A stretch of 64,000 nt of DNA from Armigeres subalbatus (Eukaryota > Arthropoda > Insecta > Diptera > Culicidae). Below the pieces are notes generated by a model that made no database searches, was not told the DNA's origin, and worked only from the letters and a program-made list of their open reading frames with translations. Below are positions 10,975 through 22,384 of this stretch, one piece after another; position 1 is the stretch's first letter, and every line of letters begins with the position of its first letter. Position numbers and translations under genes: made by a program. The stretch spans positions 137,509,121-137,573,120 of the forward strand of contig NC_085139.1 in assembly GCF_024139115.2 (NCBI RefSeq), given 5' to 3'.

Positions 10975-11226
10975 TCTTCTATATAATAAAAATGAAATGG
11001 TCTGTGTTCGTATCCGCATAACTCGAAAACGGCTCGATAGATTTTCTTCATTCCTTCAGTAGGTATGATGGTTATCGTTTCCGACGGGTTTATATGATAT
11101 TTCCTCATGCGAAAATCACGAATAAAGTCAAGTAAATTATGAATAACTAAAACAAAGATTCGTATGGGAATTTTGCAAGGGCAAGGGCCGTCTACTATGC
11201 AGGACAACGTCTGCCGGGTCGACTAG
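10975..11226 (+). mobile_element. Short Helitron-like non-autonomous element
   Basis: The segment starts TCTTCTATATAATAAAAATG and ends CGTCTGCCGGGTCGACTAG. It is preceded by A and followed by T, as expected for Helitron insertion between A and T, with a 5' TC and 3' CTAG. The GC-rich stretch just before CTAG could form the usual terminal hairpin. No Rep/helicase is present. The call rests on terminal motifs only. Confidence 0.55.
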
Positions 11227-11429
11227 TTTCATACACAAATCAGTTAATTTAAATAAAAATATAGCATCCCAAAACGATGAGATCTACAAATTATTTTACT
11301 TCACTGAACAATATTATTCAAATTAATAAATTTAATGCTGAATGCGTTTCTGTTGAAGATACAGAATTGTATTACGTAGTGAGATTTAGTGAAAGAATTT
11401 ATATGTATAAAATATTGAGTATAATTTGA

Positions 11430-11690
11430 ATGGCTTTATTCAGCGGCGTAGCCGAATTTTTCTTTATTTGGAATTATTTAAAATTAATTTCGAAATTCCG
11501 CGAAATTCTGTTTAATTTCGTTAAAAGAACGATTTTTCAGTCGAAGTTTTTGAAATTTAACGATACGAAACGGAATCAGAAAAACAGATTTCGCCACACT
11601 CAAATTCCGGAATTTCGTTTCGAATGCCTTAAAACGAAATTTTTCGAAATTCCGCATATGCTTAATTCTAATGTTATCGAATTCCAGCAA
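11430..11690. repeat. GAAATTCCG / TTTCGAAATT low-complexity repeat
   Basis: Repeated GAAATTCCGNGAAATT and CGAAACGAAAT words, related to 4950-5110. The frames 11430-11909 (plus) and 11484-11708 (minus) arise from it. Confidence 0.6.
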
Positions 11691-12136
11691 AGACAATGTG
11701 TTGTTCATTGTGATCAGTTAATCAAAATATTGGATAATTGTTCCGCTACGATTGGTTACATATTTTTAAACAGTATTTGGAACCCAAGCATCTTGAAACA
11801 GCTGAATGATAATTTGAGAAGCATATTTCAGCACATTATCATTTTATTCATCTGTCGTTGCTGTCGCACGGTTCAGTGGTCTACCGTGCATTGTGTCATG
11901 AGGCCATAAATTATCGAATGCTTCGATTACCAGCACCAGTTTTTTTGTTTAACGTGACAGCAGCAAGCACGGGCACACTCTCATCTCAATATTTTCATTT
12001 TGCAATTATTTATTACGCTCGTTCTTTATTGCTATTTGCTACGTTGTAACGGGAACGTAACAACAGCGCCAGCGGAATAGCACCACCAGCTAGCGGATCG
12101 TTAGCGGCCGACATAGTGTTGGCCACCCAACGTGCC

Positions 12137-12244
12137 ATGCAGCCAAGAGAAGGAAGCGAAAATATCGTGGAACGTAGAAAGGTTTCACCACGGAAAAGAA
12201 ACGCCCCGCTCATTATTGGTTATTTCGCTACCGACCGACTAGAA
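12137..12244 (+). other. Possible initial coding exon (weak)
   Basis: From an ATG at 12137 the frame stays open for exactly 36 codons to 12244, then reads GAA/GTAAGTATT, a very good 5' splice-site match in phase 0. The region from about 12045 is richer in CpG than its surroundings. The peptide is basic and unrecognised, and no acceptor-flanked second exon is visible. Chance occurrence is quite possible. Confidence 0.2.
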
Positions 12245-14516
12245 GTAAGTATTTATGACAATGAATTCAATTTTAATTTCGAAGTTATTTATCGCCTGTG
12301 AGTCCCATGAAATTAATTTAAGGATGTCGTGATTGCGGAATGAAATCAAGCACGAAATGGTTCTGTTATGGTATTGTTAAATATTACCCGCAGCTGCTGA
12401 GACTTTTGTATCTTTTGATAAAAGTCGCACCAATCAGTGAGTTAGAATCAGAAAATACTCAAGCATTAAAGGACCGTTAACTATCTGGATTAGCGCAAAA
12501 ACTAAGTTAAATAGACGATTAAATATTTAAAGAAAAAGCTATCTACGTAGATTTAGGCTTACACTCAACGATCGAAAAATAATATCCAGCACGATTACAT
12601 GCTAGAAGGACGAAAAAATGACATCATGGAAAGAAAACCAAAATGACCAGAGCAGCACACATGTTGCATAAAAGTGTCTATGACCCATACATAAAACATA
12701 CATAAAAAACTCAAATACAAAACGTTATTCGTTGAAATTATCATTTGAAAGTATGACTGAATTTGCCCTATAGTAGACTCCCTGGTCGTCATTTCATTTG
12801 ATTTTCATGTTCCGTTTCGGAATGTTCTTCTTCCATATTATGGACCCCAAAAGCATTTCTGTAATGGACACTGTCGTGTTTATTTTTCACTTTTTTACGT
12901 TCCAGGGCATTTCCAACGCATATAATAAAATCATAGAAAAATTATTATATTATGCTGTAATAATGCAAATATGGCTCGGTCCACTATTGGTTAGCGGACC
13001 ACTATTGGTCATTGTACCCTAAATGATTCTAATTTTATTTCTAAGCACGAACACATTGGTTGCTCCATTAGATTCGGCCACAAATTGTATATTAGCTTCG
13101 TATTCTACTTCTACAGTTTGAACAGCCTTGTAGTTTTAAAAAGCCGATTTGGAAAATATGTGTGAATAAAATTATTACAACGCATCCAGAAAAGAGCATC
13201 CTTATTGAATTATCTCCTTTGGGCAAGTGACAGAAATAGGTAGGGACAAAGGTTGCTCCAATAAATATAATCTTTCGACCCCTAATAAGTCTGCGATGAT
13301 GCCTATCGTCTGCTACATAGACCTAAATCCTTTCCCTTTAAAATCAGAAAACAACAAAAGGATTTCTTTAGTCATCATTGAAGATCGTCTTCCGCCTCCA
13401 TGGGTTTTCCAGTATAAAATTATTCCCCATCGAGTAAGCAAGCAGCTGCCGACTTTTGTGGCACAGAAACCAGACATTTTGAAGCGGGCACACTGGAGGA
13501 TAAACAGTTTCTCAAATTTCTAAATTTACGATCCATCCAGCAATATTTATGGTTTCCTTGAATGTATTCTGAATAAATTTATTGTGTATGTAACGATTTT
13601 TCACGCACATTTGTACCATATGTACCATACCATTTGAGTATTGAAAACGAAGGAATTTAATCTACAGCTTCAAATTACACAGCGCCATAGGACATAGGAA
13701 TAGAACAGTACTTGAAAAAATCGATAGATCATCACATAACGAATATATCCTATCATACAGTTTTATGACATGTGAAAGTGAGCAAATTGGATTACGATAA
13801 AATAGCAAATCAACAAAGTGTTTTGGTAAGAATGACAAATAAACTGAGAATTGCGATTCCGAAACATTAATACAGCGTAATTAGTCACAAATACCTTTTT
13901 CGCTTTAATTTCAACAAGACAAGGAAGTTGTAATATGCTGCAATGTTATCAAGCATCTTTATGCGCGTGAAGCTAAAATTCTAGTAAAAAGTGTTGATGG
14001 CCAATCGAAAAAGGTGCATCCAAATGGCTGCTGCTTGTTTGGCAACCCATGCAATCGGTACATGGTTAGGGATGAGTTTTGTAATAAATCAATCAGATGT
14101 GATAGATTTATTGGAGTGTAACGATAGAGAAAAACCGGAAACCGGTATAAGGCGCGTACCCAGTCGACCATCCCGTTCGATTTGGGCTAGTGCGATAGAA
14201 GAAAGGAACGCTTCCGTATCGAACGTACGGTGGCAATGGCATGAGCTCTCACTTTCTAAATGGGTGCCATCATGTAGGAGAGTTTGCAAGTGAAAAAAAA
14301 TATCGTGCGTCGTTTCGCGAATGGACGATTCAAAACTCAACGATGCAGTATAAATGCTGGCTGCCGATGGAGGGTATAAGGTTTACGGGACAAAGTGAGG
14401 CTAGACAGATGCGCCCTGTCTTTCGTGGTCAGGTGTATGTCGAAATTACACGAAGAAAATTGTATCTGATCATTTGTAGCTCACCAGCCACGTGAGAAGT
14501 TCTTATTTACATAATC
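12245..14516. other. Intergenic, nothing recognised
   Basis: Short frames on both strands (for example 13227-13523 plus, 13991-14293 plus, 14089-14340 minus) overlap one another and show no recognisable domain. Confidence 0.45.
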
Positions 14517-14738
14517 GAGCTCGCCCAGCTCTACGGCGAACCCAGCATCCAGAAGGTAGCTAAAGCCGGAAGGGTACGATGGGCAGGGCCTGTTGTAAGA
14601 ATGCCGGACCACAGCCCAGCAAAGATGGTGTTCGCTTCCGATCCGGCAGGTACAAAAAGGCGTGGAGCGCATCGAGCGAGGTGGACTGATCAGGTACAGA
14701 ACGACTGGGCGAGCAAGGGGTGCATTCGAGGATTATAA
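14517..14738 (+). pseudogene. C-terminal fragment of a LINE ORF2
   Basis: Seventy-three codons open with ELAQLYGEPSIQKVAKAG and continue VRWAGPVVRM, KMVFASDPAGTKRRGAHRAR and WTDQVQNDW, then a stop. This is the region beyond the reverse transcriptase in one LINE family; the minus-strand LINE at 55510-57840 has the homologous ELHQLLGEPSI...RLRWAGHVARM...DQVEDD. The reverse transcriptase itself is absent here. Dead 3' fragment. Confidence 0.75.
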
Positions 14739-14859
14739 TATCAATAAACTAGTGATAACCAGAAAGAACAAATCACAGAAGACGTTTCGCATTACAAAAT
14801 TGTTGAATAAAGAGACAGGATCACCGTTTTCTACGTTTTCTACCGCTGGTCGCCCAGTC

Positions 14860-15000
14860 TGAATACACCCAGCATTAGACAACGTATAGGCCATGCACGC
14901 AACACCCAGGGGAGACATTTTCGTTTACGAAAAGTTTTCTCCTTACCAGGCCGGGAATTGAACCTACACTTCACTGCACACAAATGCGCTTAGACGAAAA
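14860..15000 (-). mobile_element. tRNA-derived SINE, partial
   Basis: Read on the minus strand there is a Pol III B-box-like GGTTCAATTCCCGG preceded by CTAAGCGCATTTGTGTGCAG. It is followed by a body with TTTTCGTAAACGAAAA and CCCCTGGGTGTTGCGTG, laid out like the SINE at 17640-17855. The D-arm/A-box part is incomplete. Confidence 0.5.
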
Positions 15001-15639
15001 AAAATGTAGTGATACAATCCGAATTTCATATTAAAATAATTTATTTGTGTCTGACGGCCATGCTATTATTCTGCTGTAATTTTCCCTCCGTTTATCGACC
15101 AATCGTAATTCAACGAAAAAAGGAATCATCAGAATGCGGACCCACGGCTCCGAACAACCTACTCTGGAGATGCACAAAAAATAAAAGAATGAAAAACATT
15201 GAAAAGGAAACTGTTATGGACAGCTGGTGTGACCTGCATTTTAATTTCGGTTCAATTCAATTAGGATATCGCTCCACAGGGTTGTTGGCGATGTGTTCTC
15301 GACTCTATTGCTGTGTTGTGTTGTCACTGCTGTTGCTGCCTGCTGATGATGTCCGATAAATGCAACAGAGTGCCACTGCAGGCTGGCACGATTGTTGTCC
15401 ATGTGGGTCGCGTCATCCATTTTGAGTTTATGTAATGAAGTCAGCTGACTGTCATAGTTGTGCTCACACAACCTTTAAATTTGAATAAACGATATCCCTA
15501 AAGAAGGGCAAACATCGAACGGCTAATAATAACTAAATAACTCAATATCCAAACTGAAGCGGATTTGACAAGGTGGTAATCGCTTCGATTTCAGCATATG
15601 AGGGCATCAAAAGCAAAAGGTTGTAGGTGAAAATACTTT

Positions 15640-16690
15640 TTTTGCAATTTCATTTCATTTGTTTATTTATTTCATATCCAACTGACCCAAATGCGGTCTT
15701 ATTGAATTAATTAATTCTAAATAGATTACATATAACAGCAACAAATTCCGCTAATAATAATGTAAGATATAATGCAATAAAAAACTTAATAATCATACAA
15801 ACACACATAACACAATAAAAAACATCAAATCATTGACCAGAGCGAAAAATACTAAAAACTACAATCAATTTAATTAGGCTTCCATACATTATTTGAACGG
15901 CTAATAAACTCACGAGATTTAATACCATTTGGCCAAGTCGACCTACGAAGTGCCAGCATTTTCCACTTATCTTTAAGAATGATCTTGAAAGAAACATAAT
16001 CTAGAGATTTGCAATCTACATGCTTAGGAACTAGTTTAACTACCCTTTCGCAATCGTTGTTTGGGGCAACAAGGCATCGACAAACCATCTCTTTTATGAC
16101 ATTTTCAGAAACCGAATTATCAATGTTAGTTAAGAGCAAAGAAAACGTTTTATCCGATAACACACCATGGTCCTCGGAATTTACTATTGTTTCGATTGTT
16201 TTTTCTCCTTGCGTTTCGTTCGGTACCGATTGGATGTACTCCCTTTCGTCCACTTTGTTGTTTCCATCATTCATGAAACTAGATGCGGTGATTGGTGTTG
16301 AGTGCTTCAGTACTAATCCGTCCGATGACATCTCTTCCAACACATCGATTATGCGAAATACCTGATTTTTTAGTTCAGATATATCTCGTTGCATAGCATT
16401 CACATCAGTAGGTAGATCATCGCAAGTCTTCCTCCAGTAACGAAAACGAGATAGACATCCGTCGCATAACCAGACAACTCCTCTGTGGCTCTCGTCCATA
16501 TTGAGCATTTGTTGTTTGCTCATACCAACGCACTTTATGTGAAACGATCCACTGCACGGCCCAGCACACACAACAAACGATCGCTCTTCTATGATGATTT
16601 GATGGGCGCAATTTTTGCATTTCGTTGAGCTCAATTCCGACATAATGCTCACACCAAATCAATATCCTCACTGATATATAAATATAGTCC
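15640..16690 (-). mobile_element. ORF1-only LINE derivative with 3' tail
   Basis: An intact ORF1-type gene is followed directly by a 3' untranslated region ending in AATAAATAAACAAATGAAATG (as read on the minus strand), with no endonuclease or reverse transcriptase in between. This resembles an internally deleted non-LTR element carrying only ORF1, comparable in layout to mammalian half-LINEs. The 5' limit is approximate and no target-site duplication was recognised. Confidence 0.55.
15870..16643 (-). CDS. PHD-finger ORF1-type protein of a non-LTR retrotransposon
   Basis: 257 codons from ATG 16643 to a TAA at 15870; an in-frame extension to 16652 would need a GTG start, so the ATG is chosen. 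Residues 9-63 form a complete C4HC3 PHD finger: C9, C12, C26, C30, H35, C38, C60, C63, with W58 just before the last pair. A low-complexity linker follows, then a C-terminal block (about 165-250) with FSLLLTNID..., YVSFKIIL and a WPNGIKSREF ending, like the RNA-binding C-terminal domain of CR1/Jockey-type ORF1 proteins. ORF1 proteins bind the element's RNA. No ORF2 follows. The frame is undamaged, so the copy is recent or the sequence has been kept for another use. A host-domesticated gene is the alternative. Confidence 0.7.
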   Translation of the reverse strand: MSELSSTKCKNCAHQIIIEERSFVVCAGPCSGSFHIKCVGMSKQQMLNMDESHRGVVWLCDGCLSRFRYWRKTCDDLPTDVNAMQRDISELKNQVFRIIDVLEEMSSDGLVLKHSTPITASSFMNDGNNKVDEREYIQSVPNETQGEKTIETIVNSEDHGVLSDKTFSLLLTNIDNSVSENVIKEMVCRCLVAPNNDCERVVKLVPKHVDCKSLDYVSFKIILKDKWKMLALRRSTWPNGIKSREFISRSNNVWKPN

Positions 16691-17029
16691 ACAGATCACT
16701 TTATCAGTTTTCAATTCATGATCATAATACCTGGTTTACAGTTCGTGTTTGTCCTGCTTTTCCATACCAATGAAATCGGTGACCTTTATTTGGTAGCCAG
16801 TGGAGATATATCAGCTCCCACACTGATATTCTACCCTCCCCCTTCATACGGGAGTTTGGCAGAAGGAAGGTCGTGCGATTTATATCATCACAAATATTGC
16901 CCTCCGCTTTCAAATCGACTTCTATAAAACATTCATCATGCCTGCCGTATCCTAACGGAAGTATCAAATCTATACTGTCGTTTCTAATTCTATCATGAAC
17001 ATGTACGTCTAAGTTTGAAAGATGATATT
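16691..17029. other. Unassigned sequence upstream of the ORF1 gene
   Basis: The minus strand is open for 112 codons (16722-17060) without a recognisable domain. It could be 5' untranslated sequence of the LINE derivative or unrelated DNA. Confidence 0.3.
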
Positions 17030-17330
17030 TACATTTCCATATCAAACTATGATGTTCCAAAATCTCCGAAATCTGTTGGAGTTTGAATTAAATGGTCTAT
17101 TGAATGAACCACGATTTACATGATGTTCCCAGCCACGACCTCAACTCATTTATGTCCTCTAAGTGTTTGTCTATCACCTGCGTCTCAAATCTAGACATTA
17201 TGAGGTGTTGTATGATCTCGAAATGGTCCTGGGGTTTGAAACAAATGGCTACGGTTTCCATGATGTCTTCAGCCACGGTATCAACCCAATTATGTCCAAC
17301 GAGTAGTTCTCTTTTTCAGTGACTGAATAA
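17030..17330 (-). repeat. Two degenerate units of the 147-149 bp repeat
   Basis: Read on the minus strand, the words GGTTCATTCAATAGACC, TTTGGAACATCATAG and CATTTGAGACGCAGGTGATAG-like follow in the order of the tandem repeat at 50230-50770 (GATTCGGTAGACCATTTG, ATCTTAGAACATCTCAT, TTTGAGACGCAAGTGAAAG). A distant, more decayed copy of the same family. Confidence 0.65.
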
Positions 17331-17639
17331 ATACAGAGATCAATAACGACGCTGGCCACGTCCTCACAGTCAGTTAGGATTTTTGCTATTATGACATCGT
17401 GTTTACCTTTGCGTGTTCACAAAAATCACAGAAAGTAACATTTGTTAATAGGTAGGCACATCTGGATTCACACTGATATGTAATGTGACCGTCATAGCTT
17501 TACAAACAATAATTCGAGCACGCAATAACTTATCGATTTACCGACCGCACAAAGCAGAACCAACTTCTTCTTCTACTACTTCTTCAATGACTCTACATTC
17601 CAACTAGAACTTGGCCTGCTTTTCAAATTAGTATTCTAA

Positions 17640-17855
17640 TAACATTTCCTCAGTTATTAATTGAAAGCTTTTCTATGCCCGCCCTTGCATGAGTATGTAT
17701 CTTGTGAGGCAAGTACAATGGATACACTATGCCCAGGGAGTCGAGAATGTTTCCAAACCCGAAAACATTCTAGACTGGACCGAGAATCGAACTCGCCATC
17801 TCCGGATTGGCAATCCTACGCCTTTGATCGCAAGGCTACTGAAGATCCAACCAAC
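17640..17855 (-). mobile_element. tRNA-derived SINE, Feilai-like
   Basis: On the minus strand: a tRNA-like head with GTAGCCTTGCGATCAAAGGC and GAGTTCGATTCTCGG (B box), a body with TTTTCGGGTTTGGAAAC and CTCGACTCCCTGGGCATAG, and a tail with TCAATTAATAACTGAGG. This matches what I remember of the Aedes Feilai SINE family; not checked by search. Matching tail pieces occur at 44450-44612, 54185-54355 and 60475-60537. Confidence 0.7.
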
Positions 17856-17934
17856 ACAAACTGGTATTTCAGTTTTACTGCGATTTTCCCACGATTTATG
17901 ACAGCCATTATGATTGGGCTCATCATCTGTTTGT

Positions 17935-18222
17935 AGATTTCAAGGCAGCGTTTCGACTCAGTCAAACGGAACGAACTGTGGCAAATAATTCTAGAACATG
18001 GCTTTCCGGCAAAGCTTATTAAGCTGATTCGTGAGACGCTGGATGGCTCCAAATTAAGCGTCAGAATATCTGGTGAGACATCCGATTGGATCGTGACGTT
18101 AGATGGATTGAAGCAGGGCAATGCGCTCTCTAATCTGCCATTCAACATAGCTCTGGAAGGTGCAATTCGAAGATCTGGTGTGCAAAGAAACGGAACCATC
18201 ATCAACAAGTTATATGCTCTAT
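17935..18222 (+). pseudogene. Non-LTR reverse transcriptase palm fragment, frameshifted
   Basis: Translation gives VDFKAAF, then after one extra base DSVKRNELWQIILEHGFP, LIKLIRETLDGSKLSVRIS, and GLKQGNALSNLPFNIALEGA. These are the DFxxAFDS and GxxQGxxLSxxLFxxxLE blocks of a LINE reverse transcriptase. The extra C after GCGTTT (near 17960) breaks the frame, and the sequence ends before the FADD motif. Truncated at both ends. Confidence 0.8.
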
Positions 18223-18504
18223 GACAAGGATGTTATCGATCATTTAGTAATTTGCGTTTGATCATTAAGTAGTTTGTCAATAACTCATTCCAGAAGCTGA
18301 AGCAAAGGTTTTCATACAACTCTGCCTAATGGTTTGTTGTTAGAATTCAACAAGGATAGATCTCATTATTTCCATCAATTTACATGTTTTTGCATTCATT
18401 TTTTTTTTATTTTTTTTCGATTTTGAATTTTATTTTTCTAAGGGATTATTTATTCATTGTTTTTTTTTTTCAAGGGCTCCCAAACAATGATTTTTTAACA
18501 ATTC

Positions 18505-18625
18505 CAAAATGCGATGTCTGATCGGGCCAATTTTTAATAGCAAACGATGGGACCGAATTTCCCGTCGAATGCAAATTGTTGCGAAGGAATCGGACAATGC
18601 TAAGATCCAAAAGTGTGTCTACAAA
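18505..18625 (+). repeat. Dispersed repeat (CAAACGATGGGACCGAATT type)
   Basis: The words GATCGGGCCAATTTTTAATAG and CGTCGAATGCAAATTGTTG align with 24055-24350. Flanked by T-rich DNA at 18370-18470 and AT-rich DNA to 19100. Confidence 0.5.
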
Positions 18626-19114
18626 ATTTTGTAGGGGAACTAGGTTTAAAATGCGCTAGTCAACATTACATTTTCTGGGTTAATTGGCTAAATTGAGTTA
18701 CAAAACCGATGGCAGCTGACGTCCAAACATGTTTTAGATCAACAAAACAAAAATAATTGTCAAGACACCCATGATAAAATTGAAAAAAAAAAAATGTTTT
18801 CATCCGCCTTTTTTTTAATATGTGCTTCCGCTCCCTTAAGGTTTTTTTTACTAGATAAGAATTTTTTTTTTCAAATCATTGCATATCTCTGTAAAAACAA
18901 ATTAGGAAAGATTGTGCCCGGTTACTAAAAGTTAACTTTATTACATTTTCATGGAAAACACACGTTTTAATAAAAACTTTGCATGCAGGATAAAACGCGC
19001 TAATCAGATATGCTTGACTAAAAATGTCGTAGTTTGATAAGGGCGATAAGGAATCACACTGAAAAGGCACTCAATAATTTTATAATCAATCGGGATAATC
19101 GAACTGGGATTTGG

Positions 19115-19440
19115 GATATGAGAAGTGAGTAGTGAGATGGAAGAAGCGAGAAAAAAGAATATGAATTGATAAGTGGGAAGCGATATGCAAGTAGTAAGAA
19201 GTGCGAAATAAGATGTGATCAGTAAAACGCGAGAGGCAAGTAGTAGAAGTAATAAGCGAGATACTTTATGTGAGAAATGAGAAATGAAAAAGAAGAGGAA
19301 TATGAGAATTGATAAATGGGATGTGAGAAGTTAGAAACTAGACGTGAGAGGTGCAAGGAGGGAAGCAAGGTATGAAATTGGAGAATAGAGAAAGGAAACG
19401 AGAGAGGAGAGATAAAAGGAGAGAAGTGAATAGTGCGGAG
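19115..19440 (+). repeat. Purine-rich GAGAAGTGAGTAG repeat
   Basis: The plus strand is almost entirely A, G and T for about 325 bp, built of GAGAAGTGAG-like words related to those at 1-265, but with the complementary words absent. It abuts the 131-bp satellite directly. Confidence 0.7.
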
Positions 19441-21270
19441 ACATCCAAGAAATCCCTAGAGTCAAAGCTAAAAATCTACACGCGTGACGAAAAATCAATC
19501 AAACTGTTTTGAATATGGCACATGCCCTTTGTGTGTGTATAATGCAATGTGTCAAAGTTCTCAGTAATCTAAAAAATCTTTGGAGTTAGGTCTTAAGGAC
19601 ACTTCTTACGGAATCCAAACTCAAAAGTTCTCGCGTTTTCAAACCCCATTCAATACGTAAGCAACGCACAACTGTCATCTTTATTATTTCAGGCATGCTG
19701 TGACGCAGCAAAGCAGAAATAAGAAAAATGACAGTTGTGCGCTGCTTTCGTATTGAGCGGTATGCCCTTGAAAATGCGAGCACTTCTAAATCTGGATTCC
19801 GTAAGGAGTGCCCTTAAGATCTACACACGTAACAAAAGATCATTCGAACTATTTATAATATGTAACATGCCCTTTTGAATGTGTAGAATAGAATGAGCCA
19901 ACGTAGGAGGTTCTCAGTCATCCAAGAAATCACTAGAGTTAGTCCTAAAGAACTGCACGCGTAACCAAAGATCAAACAAACTGTTTTTAATATGGCACAT
20001 GCCTTTTGGGTGTGTATAATAAAATGTGTCAACTGCAGAGATTCTCAGTCATCCAAGAAATCTCTGCAGTAAGTCTTCAGGTCTACACGCGTAAATAAAC
20101 AACAATCGGGGGGTTTGTTTACGGTGCATGCTCTTTTGGATGCGTAGAATAGAATGAGCCAACGTAAGAGGTTCTCAGTCATCTAAGAAATCCCTGGAGT
20201 TAGGTCTTAAAATCTACACGCGTAACTAAATATCAATCGAACTGTTTATATTATGTAACATGCCCTTTTGGATGTGTAGAATAAAATGAGCCAATGTCTG
20301 TCATAAGTAGTAAGTAAGACATCCAAGAAATCACTAGAGTTAGGCCTCAAGAACTGCACGCGTAACTAAACATCAACCAAACTGTTTAAAATATAGCACA
20401 TCCCTTTTGGGTGTGTGTAAAATAATGTGTCAACGGCAGAGGTCCTAAGTCATCCAGGAAATCTCTGGAGTAGGTCTTTGGATCTACACGCGTGAATAAA
20501 CAACAATCGTAATGTTTTCATTATGGTGCATGGCCTTTTGGATAGGCAGAATAGAATGAGCCAACGTAAGAGGTTCTCAGTCATCCAGGAAACCACTGGA
20601 GTTGGGTTTTAATATCTACACGCGTAACTAAACAGCAATCGAACTGTTTTGACTATGATACATGCCCTTTTGGATGTGTAGAATAGAATGAACCAACTTG
20701 AGAGATTCTGGGTTATTCCAGAAATACCTGAAGGTAGGCCTTCAAATCTACACGCGTAACTAAAGGTCAATCGGAATGTTTTAAATATGGTACATGCCCT
20801 TTTGGTTGTATAGAATAGAATGAGCAAACGTAACAGGTTCTCAGTCATACAAGAAATTCTTGGAGTAAGCTCTTATGATCTACAAGCGTAACTAAACATC
20901 AATCGGACTGTTTTAATTGTGGTACATGCCCTTTTGGATGTGCAGAATAGAATGAGCCAGATTCTGGATCATTCAAGCAAAACCCGGAGTTGGCCTTAAG
21001 ATCTACGTGCGTAACTAAAGATCAATCGTTTTTTTTTTTTTAATATGGTCCATGCCCTTTGCGATACACATAATAGAATGAGTTCACAGCTTAGGATGGT
21101 GGTCATCCAAGAAATTCTTTGAGATAGGCACTCACTCGGGTGAACACGAGTGGCCAAAGATAAATCGACCGATTTTAAATGCGGTCCATGCCCATTTTAA
21201 ATTATAGAATATAATGTGTCTACGGCATAGGCGTTAAGATCTACATGCGTAACAAAAGATAATTTTAAGC
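19441..21270 (+). repeat. 131-bp satellite, about 13 monomers
   Basis: A conserved CTACACGCGTAACTAAA word recurs near 19821, 19953, 20083, 20214, 20354, 20484, 20616, 20748 and 20880, giving a period of 130-140 bp. Each monomer also holds ATGGTACATGCCCTTTTGG and TAGAATAGAATGAGCCAACG. One monomer near the left end carries a MITE. At about 21265 the array switches orientation. Confidence 0.9.
19597..19813. mobile_element. 217-bp TTAA-type (piggyBac-like) MITE in the satellite
   Basis: The ends GGACACTTCTTACGGAATCC and GGATTCCGTAAGGAGTGCCC are inverted repeats. TTAA flanks both sides (19593-19596, 19814-19817). Sister monomers of the satellite have an undisturbed GGTCTTAAGATCTACAC-like site, so the empty target is directly visible. 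No transposase. Confidence 0.85.
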
Positions 21271-22384
21271 ATCACAAAGGGCATGTGCCATATTTTAAAC
21301 AATCCAATTGACCTTTCCCGTCTAAAACTTTTATTCGCTCAATCGATTCTATATTTTATTTAATGTAAACCTTCCCGGTGAACCCATATTTTTATACGCC
21401 CTTTAGTATTTTTAAAAATTAAAACAAAAAAAATTAAAAGTGCTGTTTCCAAGATTGGCCTAACGTTTGCCCGATTTTAAACGAACATCGGGCGAATTTT
21501 TCAGGCTGGTTCACACGTGCAGCACTTTTTCGGTTTTTATTTTCGATGTTTTAAATAGTTAGAGTCATTAAGGTGTTTTGCATTGCGCGGCCGGTAATAA
21601 AGTTAATTAGTTCAGTGCGTGTTGGCTCTTGTTTCGGACGGCCGGTTTCGCGATTTGCCGAAATTTTGTGTTCTGCATTGCGCGGCCGTCAGTGCTTGTT
21701 TTTTTCGTGTTTCTGCTCAGTAAGCAGATAGTTCGCACGGCCGAGTGATTAAACAATTGGTGGCGTGACCGGACGTGTTTTAGGTAGGATTTAGAGCATT
21801 CGTAAAATTCGAGTTTTTGGTTCTGATTATAATGTTCGGTGAATAAGTGTGCGTGTTTTGTATATAATGCGAAACCTTTGTAAAATCTAGGTTACTTTAC
21901 CCTCCTTTGGACGGTTCGTAAGTAAATTGGTGAATATATTTTATTTATTTTTTCAGCATATACTGTTATTGACAAACGCTCTATATTGTCGAATAGAGCT
22001 CCATATTATTCACCTTACCCACTAACACAAATTTTCCTTCCCGAGACATCTATGAAGGTAGTATGGGTTCCCTGCATCTTCTCTAGTAGATGTTGAACTA
22101 ACATTCCTTCCCCCTCGTTCCGTGATTGTAAGGACGTGGCCAGTATACAACTGCTACTGTATGGGAAAAGGTACTAATCCCAAGTATCAATTTGCGACAA
22201 TATACAGTAGATTGCTCAATTGAGCATTGTATAGCCACCCACGATTTGGACAATCACATATGCTATGCTATGCTTTTAAATAGTTAGAGGCATCAAGAAA
22301 TGGGTTATTGGGAAAAGTTGACGTTAAATAAGTCAAAGAAGCGCCTGAGACAATAAAACGGGATATATTTTTTACGGGAAAGGT
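21271..22384. other. Non-satellite segment between inverted satellite arms
   Basis: After the switch at 21265 a short inverted satellite piece runs to about 21330, followed by unique-looking DNA. From 21470 to 22290 the composition changes, with repeated GCGCGGCCG words and a GAATAAATTGTG-poor, GT-rich strand; the later part contains CGTGATTGTAAGGACGTGGCC. It resembles transposon untranslated sequence, but I cannot name it. No open frame. Confidence 0.4.

Noticed and set aside
15850..16365. 118-codon plus-strand frame
   Set aside because: Antisense shadow of the PHD-finger ORF1 on the minus strand.
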